DNA of 64,000 nucleotides from Anaerolineae bacterium. Its GTDB lineage: Bacteria > Chloroflexota > Anaerolineae > Anaerolineales > Anaerolineaceae. The notes beneath the pieces were generated by a model, which saw nothing but the letters and a program-made list of their open reading frames with translations, ran no database searches and was not told where the DNA came from. Position numbers and translations under genes: made by a program. Shown here one piece after another: positions 36,225-44,260 of this stretch; positions within the stretch are counted from its first letter, which is position 1; each line of letters starts with the position of its first letter. Where the stretch lies: contig JABLXK010000003.1 in assembly GCA_013178095.1 (NCBI GenBank), positions 358,769-422,768 on the forward strand, given 5' to 3'.

Positions 36225-38225
36225 ATGAAAACGAAAACCAATTTAATTATCATCTTTTCCCTTCTCTTCGCGCTGGCCTTCTCAGCTTGCGCGCCGGCGC
36301 CTGCCGCGGCAGCCGAAGCCCCGGCGCCGGCCCCCGCCGAATCCGAGCCGCTCGCCGAGCCGACCGCTGTACCTACCCAAGTCTGGCAGCCCATCCCCTG
36401 CAGCGTGGTTTTCGATACCGACCGCGACAGCAACTGGGAAGTGTATATCATGGGCCCGGACGGCGAGAACCCGCTCAACCTGAGCAATGACAAAGCCGAC
36501 GATACCAACCCTGCCATCTCGCCGGATGGCAAGCGCGTTGCTTTCGTCTCCAACCGCGCGAACGACCAGGGCGGCGGCCAGAACATCTACGTAATAAACG
36601 CTGACGGCAGCGGCTTGCGCCAGCTCACTTTTCAGGGCGGCAGCGATGGCCCAAGCTGGTCGCACGACGGAGCGATGATCGTTTACAGCAACAACGGGGA
36701 TATCTATTTCACCGACGCTAATGACGGCAGCAACCCGAAACAGGTGACCTTCACACCTGAAGAGGACAAGGAGCCCAAATGGTCGCCGGACGGCACCAAG
36801 CTTGCCTGGCTCTCCGGGCAAGACGGTCACTACAACGTGCTGGTATCCAGCCCGGATGGCAGCGACCTTCACCCGGTAACTGATACCAGCAGTATCTATT
36901 CCGTATATTGGACTGCCGATGGACGCCTGCTGATCGACAGTTGGGGTTGGAAAGATAAGGAAGAATTCTGCCACAATTGCGTGGTCACCCAGGACGGCAA
37001 GGATATCGAAGATGCCGGCGGCAAGGGCGAAGTGCAGCGCTTCCGGCCTTTCTGGAACGGCCAGGGCGACCGTGTCGAACTGGTCAACATTTCGCTGGAT
37101 AACGGACCCGAAGAGATCTACCTGGTGGGCGAGGTATTCCCGGACCTGTTCTACAACATGACCAACAATCCCGCCTTGGATCGCAACCCGGATTGGCCGG
37201 ACAAGTGCGGGCCGGAATATGTGCCCACCGCCGAAGACCTGCAGCCCGCGCAGGAGCAACCCATGCAAGAGCAGCCGGTGCAAGCTGCCCAATCCGCTCA
37301 ACCCAAGGTAGCCAAAGACATCGTCATCGGCTGCGAAGGCGAGCCGAGCGATCGCAAGCTGGCCGACCTGAAACAGGCTTGCGATGAATTGGGCATCCAA
37401 TGCGTGCAGGGCAAGGATTTCGACGAACTGACCGGCAAGGGTGTGGACGCCATCATTTCTTTCTCGAATATCTGGAAAGTAATGGGAGATGCGCCGAAAA
37501 TCCGCGAGGTCACCTCACAAGGTTTTCCCGTTTATGCTTTGGATGGCGATTCCGATACCATCGGCGCCTACAATCTAGCGGTCGAGTCGACCTGGCTGCA
37601 CACCAGCCTGCAATGGACATTCGACCAAATGGGTGACTCCGGCAAGATAGCCTATTTGGATTTTGGCCCCGATTATTTCAAAGAAATTGTCAAGAAAATT
37701 TTGAGTGATCACCCGAATATCCAGGCTACCGCAATCCCCGTCAGTTACGATGATATGTCAGCCGCTTCTCAAGAGAATATCGCTGCTTTGGTGGCCAAGG
37801 AACCGGATTTGGGCGCCATCTGGACCAGCGATCCTCAGGCGAATATCTTCTGGGGGCTGAATGATATGCAGGGCGATCAGTACCCGGCCATTGCTTGCCT
37901 GTCTCGTGAGGGCGAACTGCAGGCCTGGAAGGAAAGGCGCGACGCGCACCCCGCTTTCCAGTGCATCGCAGTCGTCAAACCCGGCGGCAACGCCTATGAA
38001 GCGGTTTACGTGGCGTATTACCGCTTGACCGGTTTGGAACTCGATCCGGCTGCCTTGGGCGGAGAATTCGGCAACACACTCCTGTATGAGGATACGGTCA
38101 TCACCAATGAGAATTTGGATGAATGGCTGGGCAAGATCGGAGACCTGCGCAAGACAGACTGGGGAGGCCTGGAATTACCCCCCATGACTCCCGCAGAGAT
38201 CAAGGAAAAGTGGTTCCTGGAATAA
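36225..38225 (+). CDS. Lipoprotein fusing a TolB-like propeller to a periplasmic sugar-binding domain
   Basis: About 666 residues from ATG 36225 (AAAGGAG 6 bp upstream). Lipobox AFSAC near residue 22. After a Pro/Ala/Glu linker, residues ~55-330 hold four to five TolB/WD40-like blades with DPDGENP, NPAISPDGKRVAFVSNR, GPSWSHDG and EPKWSPDGTKLAW. A Gln/Pro/Ala linker (~335-365) leads to a type-1 periplasmic-binding domain (~366-640) of the ribose/galactose-binding class: KDIVIGCEGEPSDRKLADL, DAIISFSN, PVYALDGDSDT, GKIAYLDFG, GAIWTSDPQAN and ACLSREGE. No ABC genes lie next to it, so it looks like a sensor or chaperone-like receptor rather than a transporter part. Confidence 0.88.
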   Translation: MKTKTNLIIIFSLLFALAFSACAPAPAAAAEAPAPAPAESEPLAEPTAVPTQVWQPIPCSVVFDTDRDSNWEVYIMGPDGENPLNLSNDKADDTNPAISPDGKRVAFVSNRANDQGGGQNIYVINADGSGLRQLTFQGGSDGPSWSHDGAMIVYSNNGDIYFTDANDGSNPKQVTFTPEEDKEPKWSPDGTKLAWLSGQDGHYNVLVSSPDGSDLHPVTDTSSIYSVYWTADGRLLIDSWGWKDKEEFCHNCVVTQDGKDIEDAGGKGEVQRFRPFWNGQGDRVELVNISLDNGPEEIYLVGEVFPDLFYNMTNNPALDRNPDWPDKCGPEYVPTAEDLQPAQEQPMQEQPVQAAQSAQPKVAKDIVIGCEGEPSDRKLADLKQACDELGIQCVQGKDFDELTGKGVDAIISFSNIWKVMGDAPKIREVTSQGFPVYALDGDSDTIGAYNLAVESTWLHTSLQWTFDQMGDSGKIAYLDFGPDYFKEIVKKILSDHPNIQATAIPVSYDDMSAASQENIAALVAKEPDLGAIWTSDPQANIFWGLNDMQGDQYPAIACLSREGELQAWKERRDAHPAFQCIAVVKPGGNAYEAVYVAYYRLTGLELDPAALGGEFGNTLLYEDTVITNENLDEWLGKIGDLRKTDWGGLELPPMTPAEIKEKWFLE

Positions 38226-38256
38226 ATTATCGAATTTGGGGGAAAAACCAAAGCAC

Positions 38257-38294
38257 AGAGGCCTCTCGCTGCTGAAATGGCAGCGGAGGTCTCT
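38257..38294 (+). terminator. Hairpin after the propeller lipoprotein gene
   Basis: AGAGGCCTC... CGCTGC / GCAGCG... GAGGTCTCT, a long imperfect stem (38257-38272 with 38279-38294) 32 bp past the stop. There is no T run, so termination is uncertain. Confidence 0.45.
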
Positions 38295-38328
38295 TAATGA
38301 GCATAAGAGCAGCGAGCGGAGATACTAT

Positions 38329-38598
38329 TCTCCCTCTCCCTGACTAAACACCAGATGCTTTGGTTCATAGTAGGGCGCGTTTCCAAACGCGCCGCTTTTC
38401 CTAAAAATGTTTTCGCGAGCCCGCCGCAAGCCCAGAGAACAGGGGCACTCAATCTCCCTCTCCCTGATTAATCGCCGGAATTCAAAGTTCATAGTAGGGC
38501 GCATTTCCACCTGTACTCAGTAGTTTTGAGTAAATGCGCCGCTTTTCCTAAAAATGTTTTTGCGAGCCCGCCGCAAGCCCAGAGAACAGGGGCACTCA
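38329..38598. repeat. Two tandem copies of a ~122-bp intergenic repeat with a hairpin
   Basis: Unit 1 (38329-38450) and unit 2 (38451-38598) share CTCCCTCTCCCTGA, a ...TTCATAGTAGG leader, the hairpin GGCGCGTTT-CC-AAACGCGCC (38374-38393; unit 2 has GGCGCATTT...AAATGCGCC at 38498-38540), CTAAAAATGTTTT, GCGAGCCCGCCGCAAGCCC and AGAACAGGGGCACTCAA. Unit 2's hairpin loop is enlarged by ~23 bases that themselves contain ACTCA/TGAGT. Related hairpins occur at 43967-43986 and 44241-44260. Confidence 0.9.
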
Positions 38599-38892
38599 AT
38601 CTCCCTCTCCTTGATTAATCGCCGGAATTCGAAAGCACAAGCATTTTATCTCCCTCTCCCTGATTGACTAATGGAATTCGAAACCAATATTACTTCAGGG
38701 AGAGGGTCAGGGGTGAGGGCCAGGTTGCAGCCCTGCATGGGTGCAGAGAGCATAGATAACCCGCCGCTTTTATAAGCACGGCATACATGGACATTCCAGT
38801 ATACAATCTTCGCAAAACCCCGCTCCCTGAGCACCTGCCCTCAGCGTAGCGTAGGGTGTCGAAGGGGCGAGGTTCACAATGGCCTTTTGCGA

Positions 38893-39315
38893 CTACTGCG
38901 CCTTCGCTAACGCAATCTCCACCGCCTTTAAATAAGCATTGGCAGTCAACGTGGCGCCGCTGATGGTGTCCACCTGCAGCGATTGCGCCTGGATCACGCG
39001 GTCGTACAACTTTTGGGTCGAGCCGTTGCCCTGATCCTGCACCCCCGCCAGCGCATCGATCTTGGCCAGTTTGCCGCCGGTCACGGTGACCTTCACCGAA
39101 TTTTTACGCCATTGGTACATGCCGCCTTCATACTCACCCGTGTAGGTGCCGTCTTTCAGCTTGCTGAAATCCACCCCATCCAGAGGCACGTTGCGCGCCT
39201 CCTCGTGCTCGCGTGAAAGAAGCCACCAGCCCTTGCCGCCCAGCGCCGCCAGGACAGCCAGCACCACCAAAGCGATTATCCAACCGATCATTTTTCTTTT
39301 TCCTCTTTCTTTCAT
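38893..39315 (-). CDS. Membrane-anchored FMN-binding domain protein (flavinylation target)
   Basis: 140 residues. One N-terminal membrane helix (~10-30), then an FMN-bind domain outside. The covalent flavin motif is present: DTISGATLTANAY with S119-G-A-T122, where ApbE attaches FMN to the Thr. It is the last gene of a TetR-apbE-FMN-bind operon, 18 bp after apbE. Proteins of this kind carry electrons outside the membrane, but no electron donor or terminal reductase is next to it. ATG 39315 has GGAT 5 bp upstream; a second ATG at 39291 is possible. Confidence 0.93.
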   Translation of the reverse strand: MKERGKRKMIGWIIALVVLAVLAALGGKGWWLLSREHEEARNVPLDGVDFSKLKDGTYTGEYEGGMYQWRKNSVKVTVTGGKLAKIDALAGVQDQGNGSTQKLYDRVIQAQSLQVDTISGATLTANAYLKAVEIALAKAQ

Positions 39316-39333
39316 TTTTTATCCTTCTCTCTT

Positions 39334-40311
39334 CTAAACAATGACAACTTGATTCCCGCTGCTCTGAAAGTCGCCCGCCAACCCGGCCGTGACGAACACA
39401 CGCAGGTCCCCGTCCACGAACACCGCCTCGATTCCCGGCTGCCCGCGAAGCAACGCCAGCCCGCGCTCCAGCCCCGCCACAAACAAGGCCGTGGAATACA
39501 CATCGGCGTCCAGGGCGCTTTCGGCCGCCACAGTCACGCTCAACAGGCCGCTGCGCGCGGGTCTTCCCGTGCGCGGGTCGAGCAGGTGATGGTAACGCCG
39601 GCCGCGACTGTCCACGCGGTAGCGCTGGTCGTCGCCGGATGTGACCACCGCGCTGTCCACTACCGCCAGCGCTCCGATCAGAGTCCCCTCGCGGCGCGGA
39701 TGGCGGATGCCGACCTGCCAGAGCGAGCCGTCCGGTTTGCATCCCCGTGCGATCACGTTGCCGCCCAGGTTGGAAAGCGCCGAATCGACGCCGTATTCCC
39801 CGAACAAGCGCATGAGCGCATCGCCGGCATAACCCTTGCCGATCCCGCCCAGGTCCAGGTTCTGGCCCGCACGGCGCAGGCCAGCCGTGCCCGCGCTGTC
39901 ATTCACGCTAAGGTCGCGGTAATCGACCAGCGCCAGCGCCGCCTGAATGGCAGGCTCATCGGGAAGCGCGAAATCTTCCCCGCGGATGTTCCACAGGTCC
40001 ACCAGCGGCCCGATGGTAGGGTCGAAGCAGCCCCCGCAGCGCTCGGCCGCCTGCCGGGCGCGTTCCAGCACCGCCAGCGCATCCGCGCTGACGCGCTCGC
40101 TGCCCCTGCCGGCCGAACGGTTGATATGGCTGACGTCGCTGGAGGGGATGAAGCGGCTGAGCAGCCCTTCCAGGCGGATCAATTCCTCTCGCGCGGCCGC
40201 CAGGCAGGCATGCGCCTGCGCGCCGTGCAATTGGTGCGCCATCAGCGTGCCCATGCCGAAATGCGTGTCGCAGGCGGTCAGGCAGTCCTGTAAAACCAGG
40301 GTTGCTTCCAT
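39334..40311 (-). CDS. apbE: FAD:protein FMN transferase
   Basis: 325 residues from ATG 40311, which lies 2 bp after the TetR stop codon. It moves FMN from FAD onto a Ser/Thr of target proteins. Seen: H-FGMGT near the N-terminus, DLGGIGKGYAGDAL (Mg/FAD motif), SNLGGNV, the HLLDPRTGRP segment, and DADVYSTALFVAGL (D-x-x-T/S-T-A). No signal peptide is visible, unlike many ApbE proteins that act outside, which is odd given that its likely target domain is outside. A secretion route or cytoplasmic action before export remains open. Confidence 0.94.
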   Translation of the reverse strand: MEATLVLQDCLTACDTHFGMGTLMAHQLHGAQAHACLAAAREELIRLEGLLSRFIPSSDVSHINRSAGRGSERVSADALAVLERARQAAERCGGCFDPTIGPLVDLWNIRGEDFALPDEPAIQAALALVDYRDLSVNDSAGTAGLRRAGQNLDLGGIGKGYAGDALMRLFGEYGVDSALSNLGGNVIARGCKPDGSLWQVGIRHPRREGTLIGALAVVDSAVVTSGDDQRYRVDSRGRRYHHLLDPRTGRPARSGLLSVTVAAESALDADVYSTALFVAGLERGLALLRGQPGIEAVFVDGDLRVFVTAGLAGDFQSSGNQVVIV

Positions 40312-40313
40312 AT

Positions 40314-40904
40314 CTACGCCTGCCTGCCCGCCGGGCGGGGCGTCAACCCGGCCATGATGAACGCCGCCAGATGTTCCTGAATTTGCGGGAAATATTGCAC
40401 GCCGATCTCTTCCTTGTGCAGGTCGATGATCACAATCACGGAAAAAAGCGCCATGATCATCTGCGCGTCGATTTCGGTGCGCAGCTTGCCCTGCGCCTGC
40501 CAGCGCTGGATAATTTCCAGAAAATTGGTGTACAGGAAATCCACCCTTTGCAGGCCATTCTCGGCAATGAAATGTTCCTCGATCTTGTTGAAAACTTCCT
40601 TGTTGAACCATTCCCGCAGGATCGGGTTGGCCTGCATGCCGGCGATGTTCGCGCGCATCATGGACAGGATGACCTGCAGCGGCTCGCCTTGCGGGTCGAC
40701 TCCCGCCATGAGGGTTTGCTTCAACTTGAGGTTTTCCTCAAGGTAAAGCTCCATAAAGAGCTTTTCCTTAGAAGGATAGTAAAGGTAGAAGGTGCCCGTA
40801 GCCACCCCGGCCTTGCGGGTGATTTCGGCCACGTTGGTATCCTTGAAACCATTGGCGCTGAACAGCTCTCTGGCGCATTGGCGCAAACTCTCTTTTTTAT
40901 CCAT
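40314..40904 (-). CDS. TetR-family transcriptional regulator
   Basis: 196 residues. N-terminal HTH is canonical: RELFSANGFKDTNVAEI then AGVATGTFYLYYPSKEKL. The C-terminal ligand domain is not recognisable by family. It is the first gene of the flavinylation operon and ends 2 bp before apbE, so the three genes are co-transcribed and TetR should regulate them together with itself. The operator and promoter are at 40948-41003. Ribosome site GAGGAAA before ATG. Confidence 0.94.
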   Translation of the reverse strand: MDKKESLRQCARELFSANGFKDTNVAEITRKAGVATGTFYLYYPSKEKLFMELYLEENLKLKQTLMAGVDPQGEPLQVILSMMRANIAGMQANPILREWFNKEVFNKIEEHFIAENGLQRVDFLYTNFLEIIQRWQAQGKLRTEIDAQMIMALFSVIVIIDLHKEEIGVQYFPQIQEHLAAFIMAGLTPRPAGRQA

Positions 40905-40947
40905 CGGACATTTCCTCTTGATTTACAGGTGGGTTGATCACATTTAA

Positions 40948-40973
40948 TGAATGAATATTTTTTTGTTCATTCA
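40948..40973. promoter_or_regulatory. TetR-type operator
   Basis: TGAATGAA (40948-40955) and TTCATTCA (40966-40973) form a perfect 8-bp inverted repeat with a 10-bp A/T spacer. It lies just downstream of the TetR promoter's -10 box, overlapping the predicted start site. This is the usual arrangement for TetR autorepression. Confidence 0.8.
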
Positions 40974-40975
40974 GT

Positions 40976-41003
40976 ATTATATAAGGATTTTACCGGTTGT
41001 CAA
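40976..41003 (-). promoter_or_regulatory. Consensus promoter of the flavinylation operon
   Basis: Minus strand: TTGACA (41003-40998), a 16-bp spacer, TATAAT (40981-40976). Both hexamers are perfect matches. Confidence 0.88.
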
Positions 41004-41278
41004 GGCCTGCCGGACATGATGGATGGAGAAAGCGGTCAGGCAGGCAACAACCGATCCCTTGCGGCTGCGGATTAGTTCGTTCCCGCTTGCTCTGTCTCGA
41101 TTGCACATCCTGTGCATTTCGCATTGCACAATCCGGGATCCCGTCCCGAATGGCACGTCTTGCGATCCGGTTCGTCATATACGTCCTTTCGATCGGCTAT
41201 ACTAAAAACCAACCTTTTTGCCTCGAAATGTCTATTAACACACAGAATCCATCCACAGGAGGCGAAATCGGAGTAACC

Positions 41279-41845
41279 ATGGATGAACAACACGCAATAC
41301 GACAAACCAAACGGGGTGATCCATCTGCCCTGGGTTGGCTGGTGGCGCGTTATCAGCTCAAAGCGCTGCGCGCCGCTTACCTGATCACTTGTGAACGCTG
41401 CAGCGCGGAGGACGCCGTCCAGGATGTCTTCCTCGACCTGCCGGATCTGCTGCGCAGTTTCGATAACCGCCGTCCGCTCGAACCCTGGCTGATGCGGGTG
41501 GTGGTCAACCGCGCCCTGCGCCTGCTTTCCAGGGATAAACGCCTGGCCGACCTGCCTGATAACCTTGCCGGCGAGGAATGGCTTGCGCAGTGGGCCGAAA
41601 GCGCTGCTTCGCCGGAATCGGTCGTGCAGCAGCATGAGCTGGAGCAGGACTTGTGGCGCCACTTGCAAGCGCTGAGTGCAGAGCAGCGCGCCGCGCTTGT
41701 AGCACGCTATTACCTGCAAATGTCCGAAGAGGAAATGGCTGATCTCGCACACGTGCCGGCCGGGACCATCAAATGGCGACTGAGCAAAGCCCGCGCGCGC
41801 CTGCGCCGGCTCTTTGGGGATGATCCGCGAAAGGATTTGAAATGA
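41279..41845 (+). CDS. ECF-type RNA polymerase sigma factor
   Basis: 188 residues from ATG 41279 (GGAG 5 bp upstream, plus AGGAGG further up). Region 2: LGWLVARYQLKALRAAYLIT... AEDAVQDVFLDL, and EPWLMRVVVNRALRLLSRDKR. Region 4: LSAEQRAALVARYYLQMSEEEMADLAHVPAGTIKWRLSKARARLRRLF. It directs RNA polymerase to specific promoters. The stop overlaps the next gene's ATG (ATGA), as in sigma/anti-sigma pairs. Confidence 0.93.
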   Translation: MDEQHAIRQTKRGDPSALGWLVARYQLKALRAAYLITCERCSAEDAVQDVFLDLPDLLRSFDNRRPLEPWLMRVVVNRALRLLSRDKRLADLPDNLAGEEWLAQWAESAASPESVVQQHELEQDLWRHLQALSAEQRAALVARYYLQMSEEEMADLAHVPAGTIKWRLSKARARLRRLFGDDPRKDLK

Positions 41846-43881
41846 ATAAACATGATGAATTGCTCAAGAATAGTCTGGAGAACATTGCCAGCCGCGAATT
41901 TCCCGCAAGCGCCACCCTGCTGCGCGGACAGCCGTCCGGTTCACCGCATGCCATCCCGTTATGGCAGCGCCGCCCGGCTCTGGTCATCGCGCTCGGGTTG
42001 ATCGCGCTGGCTACCGTTGCTTTCGCTTTCTATACCCTGTTCTTTGATCCCGGCTTGATGGGGGTTCGCGACGCCGGCCTGGGCGGAAACCCCAACCAGT
42101 CCGCCTGGCCAACCCTGCTGCCTCCCACGCCCACCTCTGCGTTGGTTGAAGTTCCTCCTGCCATGCTGGATCAAAGCCAAACCCGTCAGGGTGTGACGGT
42201 CGATCTGGAATGGATCGCGCTCAATCAGACCGGGCTGGTGGTTGGGTTCCGCGTTGCGGGTCTACCGGACGGCCAAACCATCGGCATGCCCGAGGCGGCT
42301 TTCGATAACGTGGATGCGCAAGACTTCCGCGGGCGCATTTTGCAGCTCTACGCTGGCGCTCCGCTCACCGCTGAATTTACCAGCTTGCAGGTGATCAATG
42401 ACCCGCGTGCCGAAAACGGGGTGGACCTCATCCTGCGAATTCCGCTGACTGACGCTCAGGGTGAAGTTCTTGATACCTTCGTTTTCTTATTGAAAGACAT
42501 TCCGGCGAACAGCACCAGTCCGCGCGTCGGCCAATTCTCGCGGTCCGAAAAAATCGACAACCTGCTGGTTCGCCTGGATTGGGCGAAAATAACCCCTGCG
42601 CAAACGCAGGTGAAGTTCTGCTACACCCAGACTCAAAACGCCCGGCCTCTGGACGAGACTGAAATTCATGTCCAATCGGGCTATCCCGCGCAAGTGCGCG
42701 GCACGGGAGCTCCCGCGGATTCGCTCCTGCCAGCGCCGGACGAGGATGGCCTGGTCTGCGCCATCGCGCAATTCAACCGCAGCTTGGTCGAGGGCAGTGA
42801 GCCGCTGCTGATCACCATCGATCGCATCGCCGACAAAACGCGCTCCTGGGACCTGCTGGTGGAACCCACCGAACGCGGGCCTTTCAACGAAGCTCCCGCG
42901 CCTGTCCCCACCCCCCGGCCGACCCTCGATAGCCAGAGCGCCGGCGGTCTCAGCGCCAACCTGATCTGGGCGTATGCCGATCAGCGGCGTGTGGCTCTCG
43001 AATTGAAGTTCGACGGCTGGCAGAATTCCTTCCAGGTGACAGGTTTCAGCGGTAAAGACGCGCAAGGTGCGCCTATTGAGGGTTTCGCCGTGCCTTATAA
43101 GCAGGATGATCCTTCCGTTTTCCTGCTGCAATTGGACTTCGTCCCGGGCATGCTGGCTGGCGACGGCAGCGTGAGTATGCAGCTGGACGTGCCGGTCTAT
43201 GATTCCTTCCAACCCGACCTGCCGCTGGCTTCCTTCCACTTCGACCTGGCGAACCTGCCGGTATACCCCGATTTGAAAAGGGAGATCAACCAGAGCGTAA
43301 CCGCCAACGGGATTGACATGCGGCTGGTCAGCATCCGCTACACCCCCTCCTACAGCACCCTCGTGCTCTGTTACAACAAACCGCCCAACGTGGGTGCAAA
43401 CGGCGACTGGTGGCCGGGACATAAACACATGACGCTGACCATCGGCGGGATTCAGACCAGCTTCGATTACGGTTACTTCCTGACCGACAGCGATCCCCGC
43501 TACAGCGGCAAAAGTAATCAGCCGCCCGGCCTGCCATCCATCCCGGATGGGCGCTGCATCGAGCTGGGCTTTCCCGTCGGCAACCTGGCGTCCGAAAACG
43601 CCCAAACCGCCGTGCTGGCCATCCCGCATCTCGAAGTGAGCCTGCCCGAAGTCATCCCGCAGGCAGAAATCGATGCCGCCAACGCCCAATTGCAGGCGCA
43701 GGGCATCCAGGTAGAACAGCACATCTTTACCAGCGGCAGCGGCGGAGGCGGAGGCGGCCCGCAGTTCATCCAAAAACCCGCCGGCATGAGCGATGAAGAA
43801 GCCCTGGAAAAGCTCTACCAGGCGCTGGGCTATCAATACCCCGGCCTGTGGGTCTTCACCTTCGACCTGCCGGGTAAATAA
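41842..43881 (+). CDS. Large single-pass membrane protein, probable anti-sigma factor with long external domain
   Basis: 679 residues. A short cytoplasmic N-terminus (~45 residues, LLKNSLENIASREFP) is followed by one membrane helix (~52-72). The rest is outside: a Pro/Thr linker and three repeated beta-sandwich-like modules beginning near 115, 370 and 490, each opening like QGVTVDLEWIALNQTGL, GGLSANLIWAYADQRRV and NGIDMRLVSIRYTPSYS (DUF4179-like). A Gly-rich stretch (GSGGGGGGP) lies near the C-terminus. The overlapping ECF sigma gene implies an anti-sigma role, but the N-terminus is shorter than a normal anti-sigma domain and has no zinc HxxxCxxC motif. Confidence 0.75.
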   Translation: MNKHDELLKNSLENIASREFPASATLLRGQPSGSPHAIPLWQRRPALVIALGLIALATVAFAFYTLFFDPGLMGVRDAGLGGNPNQSAWPTLLPPTPTSALVEVPPAMLDQSQTRQGVTVDLEWIALNQTGLVVGFRVAGLPDGQTIGMPEAAFDNVDAQDFRGRILQLYAGAPLTAEFTSLQVINDPRAENGVDLILRIPLTDAQGEVLDTFVFLLKDIPANSTSPRVGQFSRSEKIDNLLVRLDWAKITPAQTQVKFCYTQTQNARPLDETEIHVQSGYPAQVRGTGAPADSLLPAPDEDGLVCAIAQFNRSLVEGSEPLLITIDRIADKTRSWDLLVEPTERGPFNEAPAPVPTPRPTLDSQSAGGLSANLIWAYADQRRVALELKFDGWQNSFQVTGFSGKDAQGAPIEGFAVPYKQDDPSVFLLQLDFVPGMLAGDGSVSMQLDVPVYDSFQPDLPLASFHFDLANLPVYPDLKREINQSVTANGIDMRLVSIRYTPSYSTLVLCYNKPPNVGANGDWWPGHKHMTLTIGGIQTSFDYGYFLTDSDPRYSGKSNQPPGLPSIPDGRCIELGFPVGNLASENAQTAVLAIPHLEVSLPEVIPQAEIDAANAQLQAQGIQVEQHIFTSGSGGGGGGPQFIQKPAGMSDEEALEKLYQALGYQYPGLWVFTFDLPGK

Positions 43882-43966
43882 ATACCAATCTCCTCTTCCG
43901 GAACAGCGTGAAGCTGTTACTGGAAGAGGTAAGAGAGGGTCAAATCGCAGCTTGAAATACCCGTAG

Positions 43967-43986
43967 GGCGCATTTCCAAATGCGCC
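43967..43986 (+). terminator. Palindromic repeat acting as terminator-like hairpin
   Basis: GGCGCATTT-CC-AAATGCGCC followed by TTTTTG, 86 bp past the anti-sigma-like gene. It is a member of the dispersed palindrome family and also has the features of an intrinsic terminator. Confidence 0.6.
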
Positions 43987-44240
43987 TTTTTGCTTGGTTA
44001 ACCCTCGTTTCTATCAACACGGGAGAATATTTGTCCTCGCGGGCCCGGCGTTGCCAAGCGATTGTACTCTTTCTCCCTCTCCCTGATTATGCGTATAAAC
44101 TCGAGGCTAACTTTGCCTCAGATCGTAGCTCTCTGCAAGAGCCGTGGGCGGAGGTTACTCTTGCGAAACAGCTTGAGGCTGTTACCGGAAGAGGTAAGAG
44201 AAGGCCAAGTCATAGTTTTCTACAAGGGCAGCCGCCGTAG

Positions 44241-44260
44241 GGCGCGTTTCCAAACGCGCC
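44241..44260. repeat. Dispersed palindromic repeat
   Basis: GGCGCGTTT-CC-AAACGCGCC, identical to the copy at 38374-38393, again preceded by GTAG and followed by GCTTTT. Confidence 0.85.

Larger units (their letters stand above)
38226..38892. other. 667-bp gene-free stretch of dispersed repeats
   Basis: No gene is seen. The region contains a hairpin after the propeller lipoprotein, then repeated units with palindromes (38329-38598), then partial units beginning CTCCCTCTCCCTG at ~38650, and an inverted copy of that word (CAGGGAGAGGGTCAGGGGTG) near 38696. Confidence 0.8.
40905..41278. other. Divergent spacer between the TetR operon and the sigma factor gene
   Basis: It contains the TetR promoter and operator (40948-41003), and a TATACT at 41198-41203 that may serve the sigma factor gene on the plus strand with a ~70-base leader. 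Nothing else coding is seen. Confidence 0.55.

Noticed and set aside
38329..38598. CRISPR array
   Set aside because: Only two full repeats of ~122 bp in tandem with a palindrome; no short regular repeat-spacer pattern and no cas genes.
40312..40611. N-terminal 100-codon extension of apbE into the TetR gene
   Set aside because: It only reflects an open frame through TetR; family alignment and the 2-bp spacing favour ATG 40311.
42487..43836. 449-residue minus-strand frame opposite the anti-sigma-like gene
   Set aside because: No recognisable domain; the plus frame has a membrane helix and repeated modules and is coupled to the sigma gene.
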